Shown piece after piece: positions 55,001 to 64,000 of a stretch of DNA of 64,000 nucleotides. Position numbers and translations under genes: made by a program. Location of the stretch: NCBI GenBank assembly GCA_010093485.1, contig MU001494.1, positions 1,705,937-1,769,936 on the forward strand, written 5' to 3'. Under the pieces are notes generated by a model that was not told where the DNA came from, did not search any database, and saw nothing but the letters and a program-made list of their open reading frames with translations. The DNA comes from Karstenula rhodostoma CBS 690.94. Taxonomy: Eukaryota > Ascomycota > Dothideomycetes > Pleosporales > Didymosphaeriaceae. Every line of letters begins with the position of its first letter. Within the stretch, counting starts at the first letter, position 1.

Positions 55001-58000
55001 TGGCGGACGCTGAGAAGATCTTGACTGTTTCGTATGAGAAGTTGAAGAAAGCCATGACCCCGGCAGCACGGATGATGGCCATCGCTAATTTGGAGACCAC
55101 AAAATCAGAAGTGGAAACCACCTTGCGAGAAGCCAAGGAGATCAAGGAGGAACGTGACGTCCGCGTCAAGGCTGCCGCCGCTGGAGCGCTCATCTCCCTC
55201 AAGTCTCCTCCTGGAAAACCTTCCTCGGCGATCAAGGCCATGATGGACAGTATCAAAAAGGAAGAAAATGTCGAGCTCCAAAAACGCTCGGCCAACGCTG
55301 TTGCGGGCTTCATCGTTCATCTTGTTGACAAGAACAAGGCAGGCGTTGTTAAGAAAGTTGTCGGTAATCTCGTGAAGTTCTACTGCATGGAGACTGCAGA
55401 AACGCCTGAATTCCCGGCACACGCACGCGTGGAAGATGGAATCCTCACCCTTAAAAAGGATGAAGACATACGCGATCATCCGGACGCCGCCAAGTTCGCT
55501 GAAGAATCCAAGGCAGCTCGTATTACCAAGCGTGGTGCTCGTGAGGGTCTCGAACAAGTTGTTCAAAGCTTTGGTGCTCAGATCTTTGAGAAGGTCCCGA
55601 TCTTGAAGGACTTGATTGAGAAACCTATCCGAAAAGCGTTCACCGAAGACAAGCTGCCGTCAGACATCGACGAGGAGGATGGCATATTTGGACAAGAGGT
55701 AGTTGATGCCTTCTCTACGCTTCGCGCACTGGTCGGAAGTTTACACCCCGATGTCCACCAATTCGTCACGGAACTCCTCCCGCTCGTCGCCAAGGCCATA
55801 CAGTCACGGCTCTACGTTCTACGTTACGTTGCGGCCAAATGTTTTGCGACAATATGCAGCGTCATGTCCGTCGAAGGTATCACGATGCTGGTCAAAACTG
55901 TGCTCCCGTCCATCAGCAGGTCTGACCACTTGCATGCTCGGCAAGGTGCGATTGAGTGCGTGTATCATCTTATCCACGTCATGGAGGACAACATTCTCCC
56001 CTACGTTATCTTCTTGATCACTCCAGTCCTGGGAAGGATGAGCGACTCCGACAACGACGTTCGTCTGCTCGCAACAACCAGCTTCGCCACGCTTGTCAAA
56101 CTGGTTCCGCTTGAAGCAGGCATACCCGATCCGCCTGGACTGCCAGAGTCGTTGCTCCAAGGAAGGGAGAAGGAGCGGAAATTCGTTGCGCAGATGCTGG
56201 ACGCTAAGAAGGTCGAGCCATTCGAGATCCCTGTCGGTATCAAAGCAACGCTGCGCTCGTACCAGCAAGACGGGGTCAACTGGCTGGCTTTCCTGAACCG
56301 GTATAATCTCCATGGTATTCTGTGCGACGACATGGGTCTCGGGAAAACCTTGCAGACCCTCTGCATGGTTGCCTCTGACCATCACTTGCGCGCTGAAGAA
56401 TTTGCGAAGACCCAAGATCCAAACTTCCGCCGCGTACCTTCACTTATTGTCTGCCCGCCTACACTTTCTGGACATTGGCAACAGGAAATCCGACAATATG
56501 CACCCTTCCTCTCATGCGTCGCGTATGTGGGATCGCCCGCTATTCGTGCCCAGTATAGAGATCAGCTTGACAAAGTCGATATTGTCATCACCTCGTACGA
56601 TATTTGCCGCAACGACAACGAGCTCTTGAAGCCTTTCAATTGGAACTACGTCGTTCTCGACGAAGGTCATCTGATCAAGAATGCCAAGTCAAAGACCAGT
56701 CAGGCTGTCAAGAACTTCCAGTCCAACCATCGCCTGATCCTCTCCGGTACGCCCATCCAGAATAACGTGCTGGAGTTGTGGTCCCTGTTCGATTTCCTTA
56801 TGCCTGGTTTCCTTGGTAGCGAGAAGGTCTTCCAGGAGCGTTTTGCCAAGCCCATCGCTGCGTCTCGCTTTGCCAAGTCTTCTTCCAAAGAGCAAGAACG
56901 TGGTGCTCTCGCCATCGAAGCTCTTCATAAGCAAGTTTTGCCTTTCTTGCTGCGTCGTCTTAAGGAAGAGGTTCTGGACGACCTTCCACCAAAGATTCTC
57001 CAAAACTACTACTGTGATCTCTCCGATCTGCAGCGCAAGCTCTTCGACGAGTTCGCAAAGAAGGAGGGCAAGGAGATACAGGCTAAGGCTGGTAGCGCTG
57101 ACCGCGACAGCAAACAGCACATCTTCCAGGCTCTGCAATATATGAGAAAGCTTTGCAACGGACCTTCCATGGTGATCAAGCCGAATCATAAGCAGTACGA
57201 AGCCACCCAATCCTATCTCAAAAAGAACAACTCTTCCATTGAGGATATTGCACATGCGCCTAAACTCGGCGCCCTCAAGGACCTGCTCGTCGATTGCGGT
57301 ATCGGAGCTGCAGATGTGGAAAAGGACAAGGGCGTGACCACCAACGGTGACCTTCCTGAAGCTGTCTCGCAACATCGCGCCCTCGTCTTCTGTCAAATGA
57401 AGGAAATGCTCGACGCGGTACAGACGCAAGTGCTGCAGAAGTGCTTGCCATCTGTGCAGTTCATGCGTTTGGATGGTAGCGTCGATGCGACCAAGCGCCA
57501 AGACATTGTCAACAAGTTCAACTCCGATCCCTCCTACGACGTCCTGCTCCTCACTACCAGCGTGGGCGGTCTTGGTCTCAACTTGACTGGAGCTGATACT
57601 GTCATCTTCGTCGAGCACGACTGGAACCCGCAGAAGGATATTCAGGCTATGGACCGCGCGCATCGTATCGGCCAGAAGAAGGTCGTCAACGTCTACCGCA
57701 TCATCACGCGCGGTACCCTGGAGGAGAAGATTCTCAGGTACGTATACCCTGGCTCTTCCCAGTTTCAATCATACTCAATACTAACATCCTTGCCAGTCTA
57801 CAACGCTTCAAGATCGATGTTGCCTCCACCGTCGTCAACCAGCAAAATGCAGGCCTGGGCTCCATGCAAACAGACCAGATTCTCGACCTGTTCAACGTAT
57901 CCGCCGATTCCGCCGATCCCTCGGCGCTGCCGCCGCCGCCATCGAACAACAAAGATGATGGATCGGGCATCAACGAGAACGATGCCGTTGACGCGGAAGG

Positions 58001-58118
58001 AAATCTCAGAGAGAAGGGCAAGAAGGGCTTCCTGGATGAGATTGGCGAGCTCTGGGACGAGAGCCAGTATGAGGAGGAATTTGACCTGGAAGGCTTCTTG
58101 GGCAAGATGAAGACGTGA
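52058..58118 (+). CDS. MOT1: TATA-binding-protein-associated Snf2 ATPase Mot1
   Basis: Exons 52058-52062 (five bases, ATGAG), 52122-52151, 52305-57737 and 57797-58118 give 1929 residues. The N-terminus MSGSSRLDRLVTLLETGSTA-LIRNTAADQLADVQKQHPE-DLFNLLTRVIPYLRSRSWETR is the Mot1 HEAT-repeat start. HEAT repeats fill the first ~1270 residues, with charged loops. The Snf2 ATPase follows: DDMGLGKT (~1353-1360), DEGH (~1464), SGTPIQNN, TTSVGGLGLNLTGAD and DRAHRIGQ (~1800). The tail DESQYEEEFDLEGFLGKMKT is acidic. Mot1 uses ATP to remove TBP from promoter DNA in the nucleus and both represses and activates transcription. Intron 1 has a textbook GCTAAC branch. Length fits the family. Confidence 0.95.
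52197..52224 (+). repeat. hexamer microsatellite in MOT1 intron 2
   Basis: TTGCAT repeated about four to five times inside the 153-nt second intron, with further imperfect TTTGCATGC copies after it. Confidence 0.8.
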
Positions 58119-58828
58119 GAGCGTCGTCATTTCCAAGAAGAAAAAAATCATGGGATTATGTTCTGTTCTACTTCGCCACTCTTTTACACTTTCACTGTAT
58201 GGTTAACCTTTGGGATAAGTGGCTTTGGCGTTCCTGGCTGCATGGTTGGTTGGCTGGGCGAGCGAGCGAGCGAGGCTGTTAGGGCTTCGCCAGGCTCTTT
58301 GGTGTGTATGTGCTTGCGTGTGTCTGTGTACTGGCTGGCATTATTTGGTATTTAGCGTGGCGTTGGCGGGAGTGTTTTACCTTCGTCCCCTTTTTCCGTG
58401 CCCCGCCGGCTGCTGAGTTTGCGCGGTGCGGTGGGATTGATTGTATTAGGTAGATAGATAGATGCTTGGCTTGGCTTGGCTTGGCCGCGCGCGGGTGGTG
58501 GTGCCGCGGTGAAGTGAACTGGAATTGAGAAAGTGTGCATGCATGTTTGCTCTTGGTTTTTTCGTGATGTGGGTGGGGAAATCGGGTCGACGCAGCTTTG
58601 TTTTTCTGTGTGCGCGTGACGTGAGGTTGGGGTTGGGGTTGTTTTCGTCGTGGATATGCGTACTGGATGGGGGTTTTATTGGTATTTTTTACACGTGCTG
58701 ATGGGATTGGTGATGGGTTGATAGGCTAGATAAGGCTGTCGCACTTTGGTTCTGTGTAAGCGGTCGTGAGCTATGTTTCTGTGTGAGTGGTTGTGGCCTA
58801 AGTTCCTACTGTTATAGGCTAACCCTAA

Positions 58829-58860
58829 TTGCCCGAGCGCGCGAAGTATCAAATTTGATA
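58829..58860 (+). repeat. dispersed repeat family, copy E (partial)
   Basis: TTGCCCGAGCGCGCGAAGTA followed by TCAAATTTGATA, sharing the right half of the core with copies A and C. Confidence 0.5.
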
Positions 58861-58971
58861 GGCTAACCCTAAACTGTTACTTCAGTAAGTAAAAGTATAA
58901 ATTCTAGCTAAGGAGGAGGAGGAGGCGTGCAATGGTCCGCTGGAGGAGTAAGACCTATGACTTTTAAGCTA

Positions 58972-59401
58972 TTTGAAATCTTTATATCTTGGCACACTAC
59001 AGAGTTCCTGTATTACGTTTTGCCGCGGCTCGCAGAAAGTCGCCAAGAGTTTAAGAATTGAGGAGGAGGATGTGTGTGTGTGTTTAGTTAAGTATCTCAG
59101 CCTTTAGTAACTAAGCATGGGTCTACTTTGAGTCTACGTCCATGTCTACTCCAAGGCTAGGGCGAAGCCCTGGTCCATTACATCTATATAAGCGGGTGGC
59201 GGGTCGCTAAGCCTTGCTTGTCTATCTAACTTTGATCTACCTCCTATAGAACTTGATAGACACTGCTTTGTAGTTTGAGTCAACAATCAGAAAACCACAT
59301 AGAACTTGGTAATTAATTGTTGGCTCTTCGCGAGCGTCTACAAGCCGAGGTGAAATGTAATACAGGAACTCTGTGGGGCACCAAAACATAAAGATTTCAA
59401 A
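58972..59401. repeat. 430-bp inverted-repeat element (copies F and G)
   Basis: The left arm (58972-59062) opens TTTGAAATCTTTATATCTTG, then ACAGAGTTCCTGTATTACGT and TTTGCCGCGGCTCGCAGAAA. The reverse complement of the right arm (59311-59401) opens TTTGAAATCTTTATGTTTTG, then ACAGAGTTCCTGTATTACAT and TTCACCTCGGCTTGTAGACG. The arms are about 90 bases, imperfect, and face each other across ~250 bases with no open frame. This fits a non-autonomous transposon or a nested pair of insertions. Confidence 0.6.
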
Positions 59402-59414
59402 CAAAGAATTTGGT

Positions 59415-59539
59415 AATTACCGGTCGATCTAGAGGTAAGCGACCTAATTAGGAAGTAGTGATAATTAAAAAAGTAGGTTAGCAGGAAGATCCAGCTTGAT
59501 TTGTTAGTCAAATTAGGAAAAGTGATTCGACCGGTAATT
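59415..59539. mobile_element. MITE-like 125-bp element with 13-bp terminal inverted repeats
   Basis: AATTACCGGTCGA at 59415-59427 is exactly inverted as TCGACCGGTAATT at 59527-59539. The interior is AT-rich and non-coding. No clear target-site duplication beyond a base or two is visible. It may be a small non-autonomous element or simply a palindrome. Confidence 0.4.
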
Positions 59540-59862
59540 GCAAAATCCTACGATATTTACAACGCTTTTTTATGGTACGTTTGGGCGTCAGTCCATATTT
59601 GTCTACTACTTTATGGGACTCAAATTTTTGATTCGTGTCAACAATCAGAAAATCATAAGTAGTTGTAACCTAAGTTTGTATATAAGCGGTTGTGAACTAA
59701 GTTTCGTTTGCCTCGCAGTATATATTTAAGATGACCCTATAGCTGTATTGTTGTGCCCGCATCTGTTCTCTTAAGCTTGATCGATATCTTAAAACACGTG
59801 GACTTCAAGCTTCTACAATAGCGACTGTGACTTCTTCTGTAAGCTTAAGTATTGAATAAGAC

Positions 59863-60952
59863 ATGGATCCTCTTTTCTACGAGAAACTACCAAAGATTCG
59901 ATATGGTCTCGAATCTGGGAGGTGCAAAGACAATATAGGACGCCGAGGACTCAGTCGAAAGGAACCATTGCAGCTGCTTAATCCTTTCTTGTTGAAGATG
60001 GGGAAAGTAATCTGGATTCGCTCAGAATTTCCCGTCCACTTGGTTCCGCTCGAAACCCGTTCGATTGATTTCGCAAGCACCATCGGATGTCCGACGGCCA
60101 TCTGTATTCAACCAAGGGAGACGTACTGGCTGGTTCCACAATGCCCGTTGCGTGAAGGTTTCAAGGAAGGTTGGGAAAAACTGGCCCAGGAGCTCCGTGA
60201 TATGATACTGGCATGCAACTTAGCTGTAGGGGGAGTTGACCAGTCCAACGACTAGTAAGGATCTCACCGATGTATCGATACTGCAACCAGCACTAATAAT
60301 CCAATCTAGCGCAACGGCACAGAATAATTACGACTTGGCATTCCAGCGCTACGCCATTCTTCGCGAGCGCTACAGAATCGGCCCTCCGAAATTCATCTGG
60401 CCCAAGAATCACTTGCTATTGAAGCAGCACCGCGCACTTTATCATTCAGCAGCCGCCTCACAGGCAGCTGACAAAGTGTTCTACGAGGTCAATGAAATTC
60501 GACTTCATCCAAGGCCACCCGACAGGTTTCCCTTCTCCTATCATCTCAGACTTCCCAACGCATCCACGCGACACTGGATCCGAAGACTCGTCTACTCATT
60601 TTATACGACCCCAGAAGCGTACGCCAGCCTCCAACCTCTCGCTCGCAAAGAGAATGGCTTTACCGGACTCGCATTCGTCAGTGTGAAAATCCATCGGTGG
60701 CGTCCGAACATCGATTATGCAGGCTCGACAGCGTTGATGAGGATGTCAGAGAATGAAGCTAATCGAATGTTGGAGGAAAAACTTCCAGGCAACGCAAAGT
60801 TCGAGTGTGACGGTGTGTTGACGTTTCCGATGTGGGGCGTTTTCTATGACAACAGCAACAGTCTAGCTGAGGTGGTGTTGCAAGATATCATGCGCAGGAA
60901 GATTACGTTTAATAACAAAGTGGACGCAGTAACTGAGACTGGAGATAGGTGA
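59863..60952 (+). CDS. unknown two-exon protein
   Basis: Exons 59863-60254 and 60310-60952 (55-nt intron, GTAAGG, CACTAAT, CTAG) give 344 residues. The splice joins VDQSND-Y-ATAQNNYDLAFQRYAILRERYRI in phase. The sequence is globular with no signal peptide or membrane segment: WIRSEFPVHLVPLETRSIDF, then an Arg/Pro-containing second half (RHWIRRLVYSFYTTPEAYASL, FVSVKIHRWRPNIDY). I do not recognise a family. It lies next to the repeat-rich region, yet the frame is intact. Confidence 0.6.
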
Positions 60953-62539
60953 TTGCAGTGCACGATATTAGGAGTTGCGATGTACGTATTACGTGGGCGC
61001 GGATGTTAAGCATCGCGAGCTCGATTTGATCACAAGTATTTAATTGGAATGGCTCTCAAGCTGAGACGAACCATCGCCTAGTAAATAGCTAGGTATAGTA
61101 GTTAAAGATCTTTCTCAATGTCGTAGTTTCCTGCTTGTACTCGGTATGCGATGTGTGCTAGAAGTTCCAACAAGGTTTACCCAATTTTGTGTAAAGGCCA
61201 CACCGGGATTCGAACGCGCGCAAAAAAGGAACACACGGTCAACCCTACCTGACATCCCCCGATCCGCTGCATGAGATTGTACGACCTCGCCACAACGAAC
61301 CATTAGGGCACAGGGGTGTTCCTGATGATGTTACTAATATTGAAACATATATAGGAGTAAGCCAATGTCTTCCACAAGGATTTCCCCGCGTGAAGGTCAC
61401 TGAGGCGAATATCTAGGACGGTGAACTCAAGAGACGGGCAGCGAGTGACATGGCAGCTGCCACGGCGAGGTGATTCTGTGTCACTTCGGTACATCATCTG
61501 TGGCAGTGGTGTTAATTTTATTGATTACCTCCAGAACCGAAGCTCTACGGACGCAGCTGTGACAGTTGAGATTTAGACAAATGCTTTATCGTCCCTTGGA
61601 TAGCTTCGACTCACAACCCAAAATGGGCACCGCGTGACTTTTCAACTGGACCAGTTCATGTTGTTCTGCGCGCTTAGGGCTTTGCAAGTCAACTATCCCA
61701 TCATAACGCACACTCACTTTCACGAATCTTAAAGCTCATCACGGGCCTGGCAGCCTGTACAAGGCGCAAGCATCAGCACAGACTACCATATGATCAAGCG
61801 AGCTACACTCACGCATGTACAGCATTCTAGCAACGACCCATGGGACATCAAGATGCTCAGATGCTTTCTTTAGAAGCTGCAAGGAAAGCCGCCAGTTATA
61901 TTATTAGTCATACACGTAGACAACAGGAGTACGTTTGGCAACAACAAAATATGGACAGCTTGCCGATCAGCATGGCTACGTGCTGGTCTACGGTAAAACA
62001 CCTACGGATGGCGCATGCTGGGAGGTATAGTCGACCCAAATTTTGACGTATGATGGGGGTAGCTAGAAGCTTCATTTGGTGGTCGTGATGAGTCAACCAT
62101 GGACCACGGTTATTCAGTCATCACGATTAAATGATGTTTCTATTGATGAACACATCAATGAAGCTGATTTGCATATTACGTAGCAATCTCACCGGCATAC
62201 GTCCTGATTTGTACCGTAGTATGCGATGTGCTGCTGACGTACTGAGATCTACGCATGGCTTCCTAAACTAATTCTGTTTGCACATCATCTAGCCTCTCGC
62301 CTCGTGTACCCCTGGCGGATTATCCTCTGACTCACCAAGATATCTTCGGGGCATCCCGCGGCTACGAGGTCGAGCTAAAATGCAGGTCAGGCCACGACTT
62401 GTTTGTGATTGCAGCCGACTTGACAAACGCTATATATCACCACACTGCCACTGAGTTGCTCCCTATCAGGCAACGAGCCTTCTCAACATTGTGCTTTCAA
62501 AATCCAAGTCCAACGAAGGAACGAGAAAGCTCCATCAAG
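60953..62539. other. intergenic, with a tRNA-like remnant
   Basis: No protein gene supported. A tRNA promoter-like pair of boxes lies at 61188-61309. Confidence 0.45.
61188..61309 (-). other. possible tRNA relic (A-box and B-box)
   Basis: On the minus strand there is TGGCGAGGTCG, like an A-box, and ~80 bases later GCGTTCGAATCCCGG, like a B-box/T-arm. The T-stem has mismatches and I cannot pair a seven-base acceptor stem, so it is not a normal tRNA gene. Confidence 0.25.
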
Positions 62540-63175
62540 ATGACGGACCCCAACTTCCACATCACCACCCCGCGCCTGTACCTATCGTACTTCCAGCCCT
62601 CCAACCCCACCCACTGTGACTTCCTTGTCACCCTCTACAACACACCTTACTTCATCGCCTCTTCCGGCGGCAAGCCCACGTCCATCACCACCCGCAGCGC
62701 AGCCGAAGAGCGCCTGTCCGGCCGCTTCCGCGAGGAGCACGCCCGCAATGGGTACGGCACCTATCTGGTCAGCCTCCGGCCAACCTCCACCTGGAACGAG
62801 CCCGAGGATGAGACCACGCCCTTTCCCGAACGCCTATCCGCATGTAAGCACATTGGCACTGTTTCGCTGATGCGCGGAGTGCCTCCGAATGCGTATTCTG
62901 CGCCGGATCTAGGTTTCGCGATATTGCCTGAGGAGATGCGCAAGGGATATGCACGGGAGGCATCGGAGGGGCTGCTAGCGTGGGCGGACAGAGAGAAGGG
63001 CGTGCGTGACGTGTTGGGTCTCCATGATCCGTCGAATGAAGGGTCCAAAGGTGTGTTTCGGAGCTTAGGATTTGAGGATAGAGGGATCCATGCCTTGAAG
63101 GTGTTTGGGGGCGTGCAGGGCGCTGTGTGGGTCAAGAAGGGCATGGACAGTGACCTGAGCGTGTACGGGATCTAG
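62540..63175 (+). CDS. GNAT-family N-acetyltransferase (RimJ/RimL-like)
   Basis: A single exon of 211 residues. ATG 62540 is the first in frame and gives MTDPNFHITTPRLYLSYF, the beta1 'TPRL-x-L' start of RimJ/RimL-type acetyltransferases. Later comes APDLGFAILPEEMRKGYARE-ASEGLLAWA, the acetyl-CoA-binding motif (GFAI...x-x-x-GYA-x-EA), then VLGLHDPSNEGSKGVFRSLGFED (N-x-x-S-x-x-x-x-x-x-LGF). The reaction is transfer of acetyl from acetyl-CoA to an amine. The substrate, small molecule or protein N-terminus, cannot be told. Confidence 0.82.
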   Translation: MTDPNFHITTPRLYLSYFQPSNPTHCDFLVTLYNTPYFIASSGGKPTSITTRSAAEERLSGRFREEHARNGYGTYLVSLRPTSTWNEPEDETTPFPERLSACKHIGTVSLMRGVPPNAYSAPDLGFAILPEEMRKGYAREASEGLLAWADREKGVRDVLGLHDPSNEGSKGVFRSLGFEDRGIHALKVFGGVQGAVWVKKGMDSDLSVYGI

Positions 63176-63523
63176 CAATCAGACACAGAAAACTATTTCT
63201 ACACAGCTCGTCCCGGGGTAACTCGCACCCCTTTGCCACCCTAGACTTCTGTCTCGAAAACGAAACCTGCAAACTCCAGGGTATCTTCCAGAACGCAAGC
63301 AAACACAAACAGCAAAACGACAGCCCGGGTGGACTCGCCCCCTCTTCACCACACAGTCTCCACATCTTGGAAGATGTATGGCAAGGCATTCCTCCGCCAT
63401 GGCCTACCCCTCTGCCTGACCCCCATCCGCGCAAGCTCCTCCATCGGCACTACTGCCCCCGTCTTCATATCCTGCTGCTAAAGGTCACGAATTAGCATTT
63501 CGCCTTCATTCCACCTCTAAGCA
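63176..63523. other. convergent intergenic region
   Basis: 3' flanks of the GNAT gene and the last minus-strand gene. Nothing else seen. Confidence 0.45.
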
Positions 63524-63886
63524 TTATCCACATACCCAGTACAGACTGTCTTGGCCGCGACGCTCTCCCGCATCGCGGTCCGCGATATAGAAGCGGAGCT
63601 TCTCGCCGCGCGGATCCAGCCTCACGTACGTATCGAAGCCGTGCGACCGCATGAAGTAGCACAGCTCGACGGCCTGCTTTGCGGTTGGGGCATGGGTCTT
63701 GGTGCCCGCGTTCTCGGTGAAGAAGTGCGCTTGCGCGGGGTGGAGCTCGTCTGCGGCGTGGGTGGTGAGGTAGGTGAGGATCTGGACTGGGGTGAAGTCA
63801 GCTGAGCTCGTGCGGGATGGGGCTTGCAGAGAAAGATGAAGGAAGTTGAGAGTGCTGGGTTTCACCAGGCTGGACTGTACAAGCAC
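63524..63886 (-). CDS. C-terminal part of an unknown gene, 5' end unresolved
   Basis: An open frame of 120 codons without an ATG. The convincing part is the last ~95 residues (SADFTPVQILTYLTTHAADE...TAKQAVELCYFMRSHGFDTY-VRLDPRGEKLRFYIADRD), a globular alpha/beta pattern. An acceptor-like CTGCAAG at 63824 would start an exon at 63823. A seven-base exon ATGCAGA at 63993-63987 with GTAAGT would fit its phase, but a 163-nt intron and so tiny an exon are speculative. The gene may begin beyond the window. Function is unknown. Confidence 0.4.
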   Translation of the reverse strand: MLVQSSLVKPSTLNFLHLSLQAPSRTSSADFTPVQILTYLTTHAADELHPAQAHFFTENAGTKTHAPTAKQAVELCYFMRSHGFDTYVRLDPRGEKLRFYIADRDAGERRGQDSLYWVCG

Positions 63887-64000
63887 ACAAACAGGTAAGG
63901 TGATGAGCTCCTTGAGCGGTGCTATGGCCCAGCCTGGTATAACTCATGCCCTGTTACAGCTGCTGATTGGAAATAGCACAACTTACTCTGCATAGCGAGG

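Larger units (their letters stand above)
58119..59862. other. repeat-rich intergenic region
   Basis: The MOT1 3' flank has simple repeats (GCGAGCGA near 58258, TTGGC x4 near 58465, TGTGTG near 59075). After that come nested dispersed repeats: a GTCAACAATCAGAAAA block occurs near 59279 and near 59638, and AAGCGGTNGTGAxCTA-like blocks occur near 58757 and 59681. No gene seen. Confidence 0.55.

Noticed and set aside
56689..57768. 359-codon open frame opposite the MOT1 ATPase domain
   Set aside because: Antisense shadow of a strongly conserved coding exon.
61188..61309. A functional tRNA gene at this site
   Set aside because: T-stem mismatches and no acceptor stem pairing, so it is kept only as a possible relic.
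1..64000. CRISPR arrays, bacterial operons or phage genes
   Set aside because: No spaced direct repeats of the right size were seen. Intron structure and gene families are eukaryotic.

Overview
The window looks like nuclear DNA from a filamentous ascomycete, most likely a Dothideomycete. Genes are interrupted by short introns (mostly 44-99 nt) with GT..AG ends and CTAAC/CTGAC-like branch sites. ATG contexts often match CACCATGG-like signals. The gene content is typically fungal: MOT1, an RNAi-type RNA-dependent RNA polymerase, a prokaryotic-type secreted phospholipase A2, BYS1-domain proteins and F-box proteins. There are no operons, and most neighbours are unrelated. Exon boundaries were worked out by hand from splice signals, reading phase and family similarity; no transcript evidence was available.

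Left part (1-20 kb): the 5' end of a mitochondrial thiolase; a small secreted BYS1-like protein; an Sds3-like subunit of the Sin3/Rpd3 deacetylase complex; a large secreted protein joining a BYS1 domain to an array of cysteine/WTxD modules, with two in-frame stops followed by more modules; a membrane-anchored SDR; ribosomal protein L6; an MCT-type MFS carrier; an NTF2-like protein; a glycine-rich-domain-like protein fused to a ubiquitin-like domain; and an F-box-like protein.

Middle part (20-31 kb): a stretch of decayed genes. It holds a glycosyltransferase-like gene with three in-frame stops, a methyltransferase relic, an FAD monooxygenase with two frameshifts and a HET-domain relic. A SET-domain protein and an allantoate/nicotinate-type MFS carrier with a GC-AG intron lie among and beside them and look intact.

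Secretome-like part (31-40 kb): phospholipase A2, a 570-residue orphan secreted protein with an acidic tail, a small secreted cysteine-rich protein, and a 547-residue cysteine-rich/coiled-coil secreted protein. An F-box protein follows, then an eight-exon RNA-dependent RNA polymerase (quelling/RNAi), a broken cysteine-rich gene, a classical SDR and a four-exon conserved unknown.

Right part (50-64 kb): the large MOT1 gene with a five-base first exon, then a repeat-rich intergenic region with a 430-bp inverted-repeat element and a 125-bp MITE-like palindrome. After that come a two-exon unknown, a GNAT acetyltransferase and the end of an unresolved gene. At least seven copies of one short dispersed repeat family are scattered through the window; one copy forms the 3' end of the decayed glycosyltransferase gene.
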